Of a stretch of 64,000 nucleotides of DNA, positions 18,214 through 27,227 are shown one piece after another. The translations under genes and the position numbers were made by a program. Under the pieces are notes generated by a model, which saw nothing but the letters and a program-made list of their open reading frames with translations, was not told the DNA's origin and did not search any database. Source of the stretch: JBOEGW01 sp050633625 (GTDB lineage Bacteria > Pseudomonadota > Alphaproteobacteria > Rhodobacterales > Rhodobacteraceae); contig JBOEGW010000011.1 in NCBI GenBank assembly GCA_050633625.1, forward strand, positions 186,001-250,000. Direction: 5' to 3'. The first letter of the stretch is position 1. Each line of letters begins with the position of its first letter.

Positions 18214-19242
18214 ATGAAGCTCAAACCCGCCGAAGCAAACCGCTTTTTCGCCAAGCCCGACACGGGCAAGGCGGCGGTGCTCATCTTTGGGCCGGACGCG
18301 ATGCGCGTTGCGCTCAAACGCCAAGAGCTGATTGCCAACCTTGTTGGTCCCACGGGCGATGAGGAAATGCGCCTGACGCGCATCCCCGGTAGTGAATTGC
18401 GCAAAGATGGCGCGCTGCTGTCAGATGCAATCAAGGCACAGGGGTTTTTCCCCGGCCCGCGCGTGGCCTTTGTGGAGGATGCGACAGACGCGCTTGCCAA
18501 GACCATCACCCCAGCGCTTGAGGATTGGGCGATGGGCGATGCAACGGTTGTCGTCACCGGAGGCGCGCTCAAACCTACAGGCGCGCTGCGCAAGTACTTT
18601 GAGAAACACCCAAACGCCTATGCCATTGGGATTTATGACGAACCTCCAACGCGGGCCGAGATTGAATCCGAGCTGAGCAAAGCCGGGCTTGGCAACATTG
18701 ACAGTGAGGCGATGACCGATTTGGTGGCGTTGTCTAGCGCGCTGGACCCCGGTGACTTTCGCCAAACCATCGAGAAGCTCGCGCTCTATAAACTGAACGA
18801 CACGACACCGCTTTCGCCCGCCGATATTCTTGCGATGGCGCCCACATCTACCGAGGCGGAAATGGATGATGTGCTTCATGCTGCCGCCGAAGGCCGCGCA
18901 GCGGACCTTGGCCCGCTGCTCAATCGGCTCGAGGCGCAGGGGGTACAGCCTGTGGGGTTGTGCATCGCCACCACCCGCCATTTTCGCACGCTGCATTTGG
19001 CGGCCTCTGATCCTGAAGGCCCGGCGCGCGGGATTGCGCGGGCGCGCCCACCTGTGCACTTTAAGGCGCGCGACCGGATGATCCGACAGGCAAAGGGCTG
19101 GGGCGCAAACAAGCTGGAAAATGCCCTTCATCTGATCGTGGAAACGGACCTTACGCTGCGTTCGGCATCCAAGGCGCCACAAATGGCGCTGATGGAACGC
19201 GCGCTTATCAAGCTGGCCTATCTAGCCCGCGCGCGCGGCTAA
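18214..19242 (+). CDS. holA: DNA polymerase III delta subunit
   Basis: 342 aa, normal length for HolA, the clamp-loader subunit that opens the beta ring. It has the expected N-terminal AAA-like domain without Walker motifs (LIFGPDAMRVALKRQELIANLVG), the FVEDATDALAK region, and a helical C-terminal collar domain. It lies 20 bp after leuS. In relatives as I recall them, an lptE-type lipoprotein gene commonly sits between leuS and holA; here there is none. Confidence 0.92.
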   Translation: MKLKPAEANRFFAKPDTGKAAVLIFGPDAMRVALKRQELIANLVGPTGDEEMRLTRIPGSELRKDGALLSDAIKAQGFFPGPRVAFVEDATDALAKTITPALEDWAMGDATVVVTGGALKPTGALRKYFEKHPNAYAIGIYDEPPTRAEIESELSKAGLGNIDSEAMTDLVALSSALDPGDFRQTIEKLALYKLNDTTPLSPADILAMAPTSTEAEMDDVLHAAAEGRAADLGPLLNRLEAQGVQPVGLCIATTRHFRTLHLAASDPEGPARGIARARPPVHFKARDRMIRQAKGWGANKLENALHLIVETDLTLRSASKAPQMALMERALIKLAYLARARG

Positions 19243-19309
19243 ACGACCTCACGTCATGCTTGCGTCCACCTCCTGTCCTGCGCCTGATAAGGGAAAGGGA
19301 GGATTTCAA

Positions 19310-19906
19310 ATGTATACACTCATTGGCAAAGCCAGCACGCGCGCGTCCCGCGTTCTTTGGATGCTTGAGGAGCTGGGGCTTGAATATGATTGGGTCAAGG
19401 TCATGCCCCATTCCCCAGAAGCCCGCGCGGCGAACCCTTCGGGGCGTTTGCCCGCGCTTGAGGTGGATGGTGAAATCATCACCGACTCTGCTGCGATTTT
19501 GCAGTTCCTCGCGGATCGCCACGGTAAGTTTACCTTCCCGGCTGGCACCATTGAGCGGGCCAAACAAGACAGTATTTTGCACTATCTGGTGGACGAAATC
19601 GACGGCACACTTTGGACCGCGACACGGCACAAATTCCTCCTGCCTGAAGACAAGCGGGTGCCGGACATCGCCCCATCGCTCAAGTGGGAATTTGGCCGCG
19701 CCACAAAGGTATTGGGCCAGCGGCTCGGAGAGGGGCCTTATCTGATGGGCGACACAATGACGATTGCCGATATCATAGCTGTGCATTGTTTGGGCTGGGC
19801 GTTTGGTGCGAAGTTCCCGATTGAGGACGACCGCTTGCTGGCCTACTCAAAACGCATCCGCGAACGACCTGCTTACATGCGGATGTCGGAGTTGGCCAAG
19901 GCATAA
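19310..19906 (+). CDS. Glutathione S-transferase family protein
   Basis: 198 aa. The N-terminal thioredoxin-fold half has MYTLIGKASTRASRVLWMLEELG and the conserved NPSGRLPALEVDGEIITDSAAIL block, in which cis-Pro and the Glu/Asp-Ser pair bind glutathione. The C-terminal half is helical (MGDTMTIADIIAVH, N-capping box). The frame is open from 19256, but the ATG at 19310 is preceded by GGGAGGA and starts the domain, so I use it. It is convergent with, and overlaps the end of, the flavoprotein gene by 34 bp. Confidence 0.9.
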   Translation: MYTLIGKASTRASRVLWMLEELGLEYDWVKVMPHSPEARAANPSGRLPALEVDGEIITDSAAILQFLADRHGKFTFPAGTIERAKQDSILHYLVDEIDGTLWTATRHKFLLPEDKRVPDIAPSLKWEFGRATKVLGQRLGEGPYLMGDTMTIADIIAVHCLGWAFGAKFPIEDDRLLAYSKRIRERPAYMRMSELAKA

Positions 19907-21051
19907 TCCACCGCCGCGCGGCCCGCCTGCACCCCTGTCGCAAGGCAGGTGGTGATCAGGTATCCGCCGGTCGGGGCTTCCCAATCCAGCATTTCACCCG
20001 CCGCAAACAAGCCGGGGCGCGTGTGAAACATCAAGTTTTCATCCAGCGCATCAAGACGCAGGCCGCCCGCCGTGGAAATCGCTTCCTCAATCGGGCGCGG
20101 ACCCTTGTGAGCAATCGGCAGCGCTTTGATCAAAGGCGCAAGGTCATGTGGCAAGGGACGACCAAACTCGTTCAACAACGCGATTTGTGCCGGGATCATT
20201 TTGGCGCGTTTGCGCAGATGGTTTGACAGGCTGGTTTTGCCGCGCGAGGCGCTGAGCGACTTGCGCAGCGCATCGAGCGACACATCCGGACGCAGATCAA
20301 CGGTAAGCGGCGCCCCCTCCCGCATCGCGCGCGAGACCTCATAAATACCGCCGCCTTCAATCCCGCGCGCGGAAATGACGAATTCTCCGCGCGACGAAAG
20401 CCCACCCGCCAATAGCCGTGCCCCTTTGATGGGCGTGCCGAAATGCGGGGTCATATGGGGCGACCAATCGACCTCAAATCCCATATTGGCCGGCTTAAAC
20501 GGCGTCACCTGAGACAGCATATCGAACCAGTCTCCGGTTGCGCCAAGACGCGGCCAACTTGCCCCGCCCAGCGCCAGTACAACGACTTTAGCGGATATGC
20601 TTTGCGCCCCATTTGGTGTTTCGAACAAGGCCTCCCCATTCGCGCCCCATCCCGTCCAATGCCAGCGCGTGTTGAGCGTGACGCCAAGCTTATCAAGGCG
20701 CAAAAGCCACGCGCGCAGAAGGGGCGATGCCTTCATGACACGGGGAAAAACCCGCCCTGTGGAGCCGATAAACATCTCTTGCCCAAGACCTTCGGCCCAA
20801 GCCGTTACCTCTTTGGGGCCATAGGCGCGCACGGCGGCCTCAACGCTCGGTGCAAGATCAACACATGCCGCCAAGAACGCTTCGATGCTTTCGCTTTTGG
20901 TGAGGTTCAGCCCGGACTTTCCCGCCATCAAGAACTTGCGCCCTGCGCTTGGCATTTGTTCGGCAATGCAGACCGAAAGCCCCGCCTCTGCCATGATCTC
21001 AGCCGCCGCCAAACCAGCAGGACCGGCTCCGATCACAAGTGCGTCCGTCAT
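19873..21051 (-). CDS. HI0933/YhiN-type NAD(P)/FAD-dependent oxidoreductase
   Basis: 392 aa flavoprotein. The N-terminal FAD site is ALVIGAGPAGLAAAEIMAEAG. The family-specific GRKFLMAGKSGLNLTKSE follows, and the C-terminal FAD motif GLFAAGEMLDWEAPTGGYLI ends the protein. This matches the HI0933-like (BaiN/YhiN) family, whose physiological substrate is unknown in most bacteria. It overlaps the MscS gene by an ATGA and is probably co-transcribed with it. Confidence 0.9.
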   Translation of the reverse strand: MTDALVIGAGPAGLAAAEIMAEAGLSVCIAEQMPSAGRKFLMAGKSGLNLTKSESIEAFLAACVDLAPSVEAAVRAYGPKEVTAWAEGLGQEMFIGSTGRVFPRVMKASPLLRAWLLRLDKLGVTLNTRWHWTGWGANGEALFETPNGAQSISAKVVVLALGGASWPRLGATGDWFDMLSQVTPFKPANMGFEVDWSPHMTPHFGTPIKGARLLAGGLSSRGEFVISARGIEGGGIYEVSRAMREGAPLTVDLRPDVSLDALRKSLSASRGKTSLSNHLRKRAKMIPAQIALLNEFGRPLPHDLAPLIKALPIAHKGPRPIEEAISTAGGLRLDALDENLMFHTRPGLFAAGEMLDWEAPTGGYLITTCLATGVQAGRAAVDYALANSDIRM

Positions 21052-22364
21052 TTGGGGAATTGTCCTTTGAATTCCACAATGCGGTGCGGATATGGGATTT
21101 CGATATTGTTGTCTTTAAGCGCATTCCAGATCGCAAAGAGCACATGTGACGTGTATTTATTCTTCCCGTCATCAATGCCGTTCACCCAGAATTCAAGCTG
21201 GAAATCAATGCCACTATCGCCAAATCCGGCAAGCTCACAGTCGGGGCCATCGGGATCGGTCAATACAAAATCAAGTTTGGCAACCGCGGCTTCAATGATC
21301 GGCGGCACTTTGTTGATGTCGGTGTCATAGGACACGGAAAACGGCGCTTCGTACCGTTTGGCGCTGCCGCTGTCGGAATAATTCACAACCCGCGTTGTGA
21401 TGAAGTCCTCGTTGGGAACGACGATCCATTTGCCGTCAAAGGTCTCAAGGATCGCCGCGCGCGCCGTCATCTTGACGATCGTACCCGCCTCGCCGCCATC
21501 AAGCTCAACGTAGTCACCCACGGTGGCTTGCCCCTCAAGAAGCAGGATCACGCCGGAAATAAAGTTGGACGCGATCCGCTGTAGGCCGAACCCAAGACCA
21601 ACACCAATGGCCCCACCAAGCACAGCAAGGGAGGTCAGGGAAATCCCCATGATGTTCATCAATAGCAAGAACGCCGTGCCGAAAATGACAATCTCAGCAG
21701 TCTTGATAGCGAGAGTGCGTGTGGCCGGGCGCATGTCCTTGTTTTGCCCGATAAAGGCGGCGGATTGGTCGTTGGACCAGCGCCCGAGCCAAAACAAAAT
21801 GCCGCCTGCCACCAGCCCACGCACTATCGCGAGCGCCGAAAAACTGATGTTGCCAATACCGACCGAGGTTTCCCCAAGGAAGGCGATCATTGGCTCATAA
21901 AGGCCAACGGCATTGAGCGCGGCAATCGGCACCAAGACGTATTTGCCAAGCAGCCGCAGGAACGGATCTGAAACGATGTCGCGCACCAAAATACGCGCCG
22001 CGAGTAGCAAGAAAATCCGTTTACCAAAGGCAATCACCGCACCAGAGCCGAACAACGAACGCGTGACTTGTTCGCCGGCCGCCGTAAAGGCATAGGCCAA
22101 AAGCGGCAATAACAGAGGGAGGAAAATCAGAACAAACCGGCGCGCGGTGGCGATCATGTTTGCCTGAGTATCTGGCGGCGTTAGGAGTTGGCGGATGAAC
22201 GGGTTTGCCTTGCGGGCCACAACGACGGCCAGCAGATAAGCAACCACCAAAATGGCGAACTGCGACCACGCGGCCGGCGACGTAAGCCATGTCTTGGCAA
22301 ACTCCCAGGCTTCTGTCGCGTAGCCCAACCCTTTTTCAATCAATTCACTTTGTTCCACGAACAA
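21048..22364 (-). CDS. MscS-type mechanosensitive ion channel
   Basis: 438 aa inner-membrane channel. Several hydrophobic helices fill residues 30-230. The pore helix and beta domain follow: LAVLGGAIGVGLGFGLQRIASNFISGVILLLEGQATVGDYVEL, read in overlapping pieces. The Gly/Ala-rich pore helix and FGLQ motif define MscS. The cytoplasmic vestibule has the expected VVPNEDFITTRVVNYS. It releases solutes on hypo-osmotic shock. Translationally coupled upstream of the HI0933-type gene. Confidence 0.92.
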   Translation of the reverse strand: MFVEQSELIEKGLGYATEAWEFAKTWLTSPAAWSQFAILVVAYLLAVVVARKANPFIRQLLTPPDTQANMIATARRFVLIFLPLLLPLLAYAFTAAGEQVTRSLFGSGAVIAFGKRIFLLLAARILVRDIVSDPFLRLLGKYVLVPIAALNAVGLYEPMIAFLGETSVGIGNISFSALAIVRGLVAGGILFWLGRWSNDQSAAFIGQNKDMRPATRTLAIKTAEIVIFGTAFLLLMNIMGISLTSLAVLGGAIGVGLGFGLQRIASNFISGVILLLEGQATVGDYVELDGGEAGTIVKMTARAAILETFDGKWIVVPNEDFITTRVVNYSDSGSAKRYEAPFSVSYDTDINKVPPIIEAAVAKLDFVLTDPDGPDCELAGFGDSGIDFQLEFWVNGIDDGKNKYTSHVLFAIWNALKDNNIEIPYPHRIVEFKGQFPK

Positions 22365-22490
22365 CGCCCTCTGAACTCAATCTACTCGCCTTGAAGCAGT
22401 CGCATTGTAACACTCCAAAAACAAGTCTGTGTGCGCCTGTTAAGCAGGCGTTCACCTTATTGGATTAAGTGAGAGTGGCAGGAGAAGTTT

Positions 22491-23564
22491 ATGAACGCCT
22501 TTACCGAGAAAACCCTCGCGGAACATTTGCGCATTAGTGAAGCCGATATTGTTGAGCGCAAGGAGCTTCTGGGGATTACACCCAAGTTGGAAAAAGAACT
22601 GGGGGCTTTTCATGAGGTTTCTCACACGATTGCGCGTGACGTTGTTGAGGAACTCTATGCGCACCAAGTGACGGTGCCATCCATCAGCGCAATCATTGGC
22701 GACAGCGACACGCTCAGGCGGCTGAAGTCGTCGATGTGCACCTATATCGTCCAGCTTTTCTCCGGCGTTTATGGGGCGGACTATGTGAACGCGCGCCTTC
22801 GGATCGGCAAGGTCCATGCGCGCATTGGTGTTGCGCCGCATCTATACGTCTCGACAGTTCATCGCCTGCAAAACATCCTAACGGCAATGGCAATCAACAA
22901 CGGGGCAACTCCCGTTCAGATCAAAGCCGTTCACAAGATGATTTTGTTTGATCTTGAACTGGTGTTTGACACCTACATTCAGGGCCTTGTGAGCGAAGTT
23001 GAGCTGGGACGCGACAAACTCATTCAGTATTCCGAGACGCTGGAAGACAAGGTGTTTGAACGGACGTCCGAAGTCACAGAAATGGCACGCACAGATGAGT
23101 TGACCGGGCTTCGAAATCGCCGCGAGTTTTTTGGGGATCTCAAGAGCCAAGTCGAAGATGTGCATGAGGAACGCTGCTCTTTGGCCCTTATTTTTATGGA
23201 TATTGATAATTTCAAGACCGTGAATGATACCCAAGGTCACGTGGCGGGCGACACCTTGTTGCGCACAATTGGCGCGAACATCCGGACATGTTTGATCGGT
23301 AAGGGGTCCGGGTATCGTTATGGTGGCGATGAATTCTGCGCCCTCTTGCGTGACGCGACCCGCGAAGACGCGCATCGTTTCGTGGAAAACCTAGCCAGTA
23401 TGGGACCGAGCGAATTGCAATTTTCCAGCGGCATTAGCGTCATTGATGCGGGAACTCAAATTGATGCCAGTGATTTTGTAAGGCTCGCGGACAAGCAGAT
23501 GTATGAGCAAAAAACCCAACGCAAGAATGAGATTGCAAAGCAAACTAAGGTACGAGCGATTTGA
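22491..23564 (+). CDS. Globin-coupled diguanylate cyclase
   Basis: 357 aa. Residues about 10-160 form a sensor globin (protoglobin-like) domain; the likely proximal haem His is H109 in GKVHARIGVAPHLYV, the hallmark of globin-coupled sensors. A helical linker (about 165-195) leads to a GGDEF domain with intact catalytic motif GGDEF at 278-282 and the substrate motif DELTGLRNRREFF. The RxxD inhibitory site normally just upstream of GGDEF is missing (IGKG at that place), so product inhibition through the I-site is not expected. It should make c-di-GMP in response to O2 or another haem ligand, like DosC/HemDGC proteins. Monocistronic. Confidence 0.88.
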   Translation: MNAFTEKTLAEHLRISEADIVERKELLGITPKLEKELGAFHEVSHTIARDVVEELYAHQVTVPSISAIIGDSDTLRRLKSSMCTYIVQLFSGVYGADYVNARLRIGKVHARIGVAPHLYVSTVHRLQNILTAMAINNGATPVQIKAVHKMILFDLELVFDTYIQGLVSEVELGRDKLIQYSETLEDKVFERTSEVTEMARTDELTGLRNRREFFGDLKSQVEDVHEERCSLALIFMDIDNFKTVNDTQGHVAGDTLLRTIGANIRTCLIGKGSGYRYGGDEFCALLRDATREDAHRFVENLASMGPSELQFSSGISVIDAGTQIDASDFVRLADKQMYEQKTQRKNEIAKQTKVRAI

Positions 23565-24156
23565 TTCCAGCGACATGATCCGCCTTCGCCGCACTGGCAT
23601 CACGCGACAAGTCTTGCGCGTGGGTCAACAACGCGTCGGGGGCCACAATTCGATCCACCAACCCCCAAGCCAAAGCCTCATCCGCCAGAATTTTCTGACC
23701 GGCCATCAAGATCATCTTTGCGCGCGACGGACCAATGAGGGCCGCCATACGCGACGGATCAGAGGGTTGCGGCAAAAACCCTAATTTCATAACCGGATAA
23801 AAAAACTTGGCGCTCGGCACCGTGATCCGCAGATCGCAAGCCAATGCCATCCCGAAGGCGCCTCCAGCCAATGTCCCATTGAGCGCGGCAATCGTCAAAA
23901 TCGGCGCGTCATATATGGCCCCCGAAAGGCGTTCCCAGACGTCATCGACAGCCAGCCCCGCGCGCGCCTCATCAAGATCGGCCCCGGCGGAAAACACTTT
24001 GCCCTCACCTGTCAGGATCAACACCCGCGCCTCTTTTGCTGCACGTTGAGAGAAATCCGCCAAATCGGTGAGCATCTCTTTTGTCAGGGAGTTGGCCTTA
24101 TCCGGGCGCGCAATTGTCGCGGTCCAAACACCATCCGCTTTGTCAAACCTGATCAT
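23545..24156 (-). CDS. Enoyl-CoA hydratase/isomerase family protein
   Basis: 203 aa crotonase-fold protein. The oxyanion-hole segments are seen in GEGKVFSAGADLDEAR and NGTLAGGAFGMALACDLRI. It is shorter than the usual 255-290 aa because the C-terminal helical part is reduced. The catalytic Glu pair of true hydratases is not obvious, so an isomerase or another crotonase activity is possible. It overlaps the SDR gene by an ATGA. Confidence 0.85.
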   Translation of the reverse strand: MIRFDKADGVWTATIARPDKANSLTKEMLTDLADFSQRAAKEARVLILTGEGKVFSAGADLDEARAGLAVDDVWERLSGAIYDAPILTIAALNGTLAGGAFGMALACDLRITVPSAKFFYPVMKLGFLPQPSDPSRMAALIGPSRAKMILMAGQKILADEALAWGLVDRIVAPDALLTHAQDLSRDASAAKADHVAGIKSLVP

Positions 24157-24905
24157 TCCATCAAACCAATCCGGCCACGCACGGCCTCATCACGCAAGGA
24201 CACTTCCTGCCCTAAATACCCATCCGAATCCGAGCTACACAACCACATCAAAGCGCGCGCCGGCCATTCGGGCGGAATGTGATCGTCCCATTCGAGCGCC
24301 GCAACCGGATTGATCCCCGATGCTTTAATCTCGCGCTGCATTTTTGTAGCGACGGTGCCCGGCGACAAGCCAATCGCGCGAATTCCCGCGCCGGCTTCTT
24401 CTTTGTGAAGCGCTTGGGTCATCATATGAACACCCGCCTTAGACGCACAATAATGGCTCCACCCCTCCAACGCGCCATGCGCCGCACCAGAACTAATCGT
24501 TAAGACAGTCCCGCCACCGGCCTTTCGCATGTAAGGGAGAGCCGCGCGCATGCCGTGATAAACACCCTTGAGGTTAATATCGATAGCGCGCCCCCAAGCG
24601 GCCGGATCAGAGTCGCGAAGGGGCGCGATAGGCTCAATCACGCCCGCATTATTGATCAAGACATTGATGCCGCCAAACCGTGCGACGACCTCTTTGAGAG
24701 CCTTTTCCACTTGAGAGTAATCCGCAACATCGCATGGCACCGCCATGCTTGCGGCCCCTATGTCTGACGAAATCCGCGAAATATCATCCGCGCTTCGTGC
24801 CAGTAGCGCCACCTGTGCGCCATGGTCTGCAAACAAGCGCGCCGCCGCTTCTCCGATCCCTCGACTTGCACCGGTGATGACAACGGTTTTTCCAGAAAAA
24901 TCCAT
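24153..24905 (-). CDS. Short-chain dehydrogenase/reductase
   Basis: 250 aa classical SDR. The NAD(P) site is VVITGASRGIGEAAARLF, NNAG is in INVLINNAGVIEP, and the catalytic Ser-Tyr-Lys is in ISSGAAHGALEGWSHYCASK (Tyr-x3-Lys). The substrate is unknown; the adjoining crotonase gene suggests acyl-CoA or lipid metabolism (inference). Its start faces the tldE/pmbA gene on the other strand. Confidence 0.9.
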   Translation of the reverse strand: MDFSGKTVVITGASRGIGEAAARLFADHGAQVALLARSADDISRISSDIGAASMAVPCDVADYSQVEKALKEVVARFGGINVLINNAGVIEPIAPLRDSDPAAWGRAIDINLKGVYHGMRAALPYMRKAGGGTVLTISSGAAHGALEGWSHYCASKAGVHMMTQALHKEEAGAGIRAIGLSPGTVATKMQREIKASGINPVAALEWDDHIPPEWPARALMWLCSSDSDGYLGQEVSLRDEAVRGRIGLME

Positions 24906-25022
24906 AATAACGTCTCCCTAACGCGGCCATGTTATCCCATGGAAACGCCGCAAACCAGTCGCACTGACCTTGCGAGGCGGCGTTTGGGTCGTTACGTGAA
25001 GTCAAAGCCCGAAAGGATTCTT

Positions 25023-26369
25023 ATGAGTATTTCCCTCGAAAACCTGGCGCATCAGCTTCTGGACGCCGCCGCCAAAGCAGGCGCCGATGCGGCCGATGCA
25101 ATGGCCGTCGCGGGCACCTCCTTGTCGATCCAGACCCGCAACGGCGCGCTGGAAGATGCAGAACGCTCGGAAGGCTGTGATATTGGGCTTCGGGTGATGG
25201 TGGGCCAACGTCAAGCGAATGTATCGTCGTCTGACGCCTCGCCTGACACCATCACCGCCATGGCCGAACGCGCCGTGGCGATGGCGCGCGAAGCCCCCGA
25301 AGATTCGTCGATTTGTCAGGCCCGCGAAGGGGAGTACGCCACGACGTGGGACATTGCGGCGCTTGAGCTTGAGGACGTTTCGCCTGAGCCGGCCCCAGAA
25401 GCCTTGCAAGAAAATGCACTGTTATGCGCTGAGGCGGCAAGCCGCGTGAAAGGCGTCAATCAGGTTGAGTCCACCTCCGCAAGCTACGGCGCGAGCGAGA
25501 ATTTTCTCGCAACCTCACAAGGGTTTTCGGGCGGGTATCGGCGGACCGGGCGCAGCCTATCGCTCGCCGCAATTGCAGGCACCGGCGCGGAGATGGAGCG
25601 CGATTTTAACGGCGAAGGGCGCATTTTTCAGGCGGATATGCCGAGCGCCGAGGAGATTGGGCGGATCGCGGGGGAACGGGCCGTTGCCCGGTTTGGCGCA
25701 AAGCAACCGCCGACTGGAACCTTTCCCGTGTTGTTCGACCTTCGCGTTGCAAGCTCGCTCATCGGGCATTTGCTAGCGGCTGTGAATGGTGCGGCGATTG
25801 TCCGTGGCCAGTCTTTTTTGCGCGACAAACTTGGCGCGCAGGTTTTGCCCGCGCAGATTTCCCTCGTTGAAGACCCTTTGCGTGCCCGCGTGACCGGGTC
25901 GCGACCTTTTGACGGCGAAGGGCTAGCCTGCGCGCGGCGCGACATTATTCAGGATGGCGTTTTGACAGGTTGGACTTTGGACCTTGGATGCGCGCAACGC
26001 CTTGGCATGAAAAGCACCGCATCCGCCGCACGCGGCACAAGCGCGCCGCCTTCTCCGAGCATGTCAAATATCTGGCTGACACCCGGAGACAAATCCCCGG
26101 CAGAGTTGATGGCGGACATGGGCACCGGGCTTTTGGTAACCTCCCTGATCGGCTCTACCGTGAATCCCAATACAGGGGATTATTCCCGCGGGGCGTCCGG
26201 CTTTTGGATTGAAAACGGCGTTGCCGCCTACCCTGTCAACGAATGCACAATCGCCGGAAACCTAAACGATATGCTGGCCAGAATGATCCCCTCCAATGAT
26301 GGCGAGACACATAAATCGACTGTGGTTCCCTCGATCTTGATTGAAGGGATGACTCTTGCCGGAGCGTAG
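25023..26369 (+). CDS. pmbA: TldE/PmbA-family protein
   Basis: 448 aa of the TldD/PmbA family. TldD and PmbA(TldE) form a heterodimeric metalloprotease that processes small peptides and degrades CcdA-like antitoxins. PmbA itself lacks the HExxxH motif, and I see none here. Conserved pieces include LEDAERSEGCDIGLRVMVG, ASSLIGHLL, and the C-terminal GDYSRGASGFWIENG. The open frame begins at 24822, but that would overlap the divergent SDR gene; the ATG at 25023 follows AAAGGA and starts the domain. The next gene overlaps it by 14 bp. Confidence 0.9.
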   Translation: MSISLENLAHQLLDAAAKAGADAADAMAVAGTSLSIQTRNGALEDAERSEGCDIGLRVMVGQRQANVSSSDASPDTITAMAERAVAMAREAPEDSSICQAREGEYATTWDIAALELEDVSPEPAPEALQENALLCAEAASRVKGVNQVESTSASYGASENFLATSQGFSGGYRRTGRSLSLAAIAGTGAEMERDFNGEGRIFQADMPSAEEIGRIAGERAVARFGAKQPPTGTFPVLFDLRVASSLIGHLLAAVNGAAIVRGQSFLRDKLGAQVLPAQISLVEDPLRARVTGSRPFDGEGLACARRDIIQDGVLTGWTLDLGCAQRLGMKSTASAARGTSAPPSPSMSNIWLTPGDKSPAELMADMGTGLLVTSLIGSTVNPNTGDYSRGASGFWIENGVAAYPVNECTIAGNLNDMLARMIPSNDGETHKSTVVPSILIEGMTLAGA

Positions 26370-27135
26370 TGACCTTGAACTCCTGATGGATGCGGCGCGC
26401 CAAGCGGGAGAGATTTCGCGTGGGTTTTTTCGGCGGGATGTAAAGGCCTGGGAAAAGCCAGATAGCCAAGGTCCGGTGACGGAATGTGACCTTGCGGTTG
26501 ATGAAATGTTGAAAGACCTGTTGTGCACCGCGCGCCCTAATTATGGCTGGTTGTCCGAAGAAACCCCCGACAGCACCGCGCGGCTTGAGCGGGAAACTGT
26601 CTTTGTGATCGACCCACTGGATGGCACGCGCGCCTTTATTGAAGGCAGCCCGACATGGGCGCACTCGCTGGCGGTGGTGCACAAAGGCAAGCCGATTGCG
26701 GGCGTTGTTTATTTGCCCATCAATGACAAGTTGTACGTGGCCGCGCGTGGAGAGGGGGCGCAGCTGAATGGCGAGAGCCTTCATGCATCTACGCGGGCGG
26801 ACCTCACAGGCGCGAAAATGCTGGCAACGCGTCCGAGTTTTGAGGCCCACAATTGGGTCGATGCACAGGTGCCCGATGTGAAGCGCAGCCACCGCTCCTC
26901 GCTGGCCTATCGGATGAGTTTGATCGCGCAAGGGCAGTATGATGCGATGTTAACGCTGCGCGCGACCTGGGAGTGGGACATTGCGGCCGGCGCGCTGATC
27001 ATTGAGGAGGCAGGCGGGATTGCAACGGATCGCAAGGGCGACTCGCTGGAGTTCAACAACCCGCACCCGCAAGTAAACGGCGTTGTTGCCGCTGGCGCGC
27101 CATTGCACGCCTCATTGAGGGCGCGCATTCTTTAG
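26356..27135 (+). CDS. Inositol-monophosphatase family phosphatase (CysQ-like)
   Basis: 259 aa, likely starting at a TTG inside the end of the pmbA gene. It contains the Mg2+-dependent phosphatase signature VIDPLDGTRAFIEG and the C-terminal WEWDIAAGALIIEEAGG. Proteins with this pattern are inositol monophosphatases or 3'(2'),5'-bisphosphate nucleotidases (CysQ), which recycle pAp from sulfate assimilation. A CysQ-like role is plausible but not provable from sequence. Operon with pmbA. Confidence 0.88.
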   Translation: MPERSDLELLMDAARQAGEISRGFFRRDVKAWEKPDSQGPVTECDLAVDEMLKDLLCTARPNYGWLSEETPDSTARLERETVFVIDPLDGTRAFIEGSPTWAHSLAVVHKGKPIAGVVYLPINDKLYVAARGEGAQLNGESLHASTRADLTGAKMLATRPSFEAHNWVDAQVPDVKRSHRSSLAYRMSLIAQGQYDAMLTLRATWEWDIAAGALIIEEAGGIATDRKGDSLEFNNPHPQVNGVVAAGAPLHASLRARIL

Positions 27136-27170
27136 ACCTTTGTTACGGCTAACCCTCGCAAAGCGCCCCT

Positions 27171-27207
27171 TTGACAACGCTTTGTTTGTCGCTAACATAA
27201 GACAAAC
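27171..27207 (+). promoter_or_regulatory. Sigma-70 promoter with overlapping inverted repeat (LacI-type autoregulation)
   Basis: TTGACA at 27171-27176, a 16-bp spacer and TAACAT at 27193-27198 form a good vegetative promoter. A perfect 7-bp inverted repeat, GTTTGTC/GACAAAC with a 10-bp gap (27184-27207), overlaps the -10 box. It sits 20 bp before the regulator's start codon, as expected for an autoregulatory operator. Confidence 0.65.
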
Positions 27208-27227
27208 ACTGCGATGAGGCCTACGTC

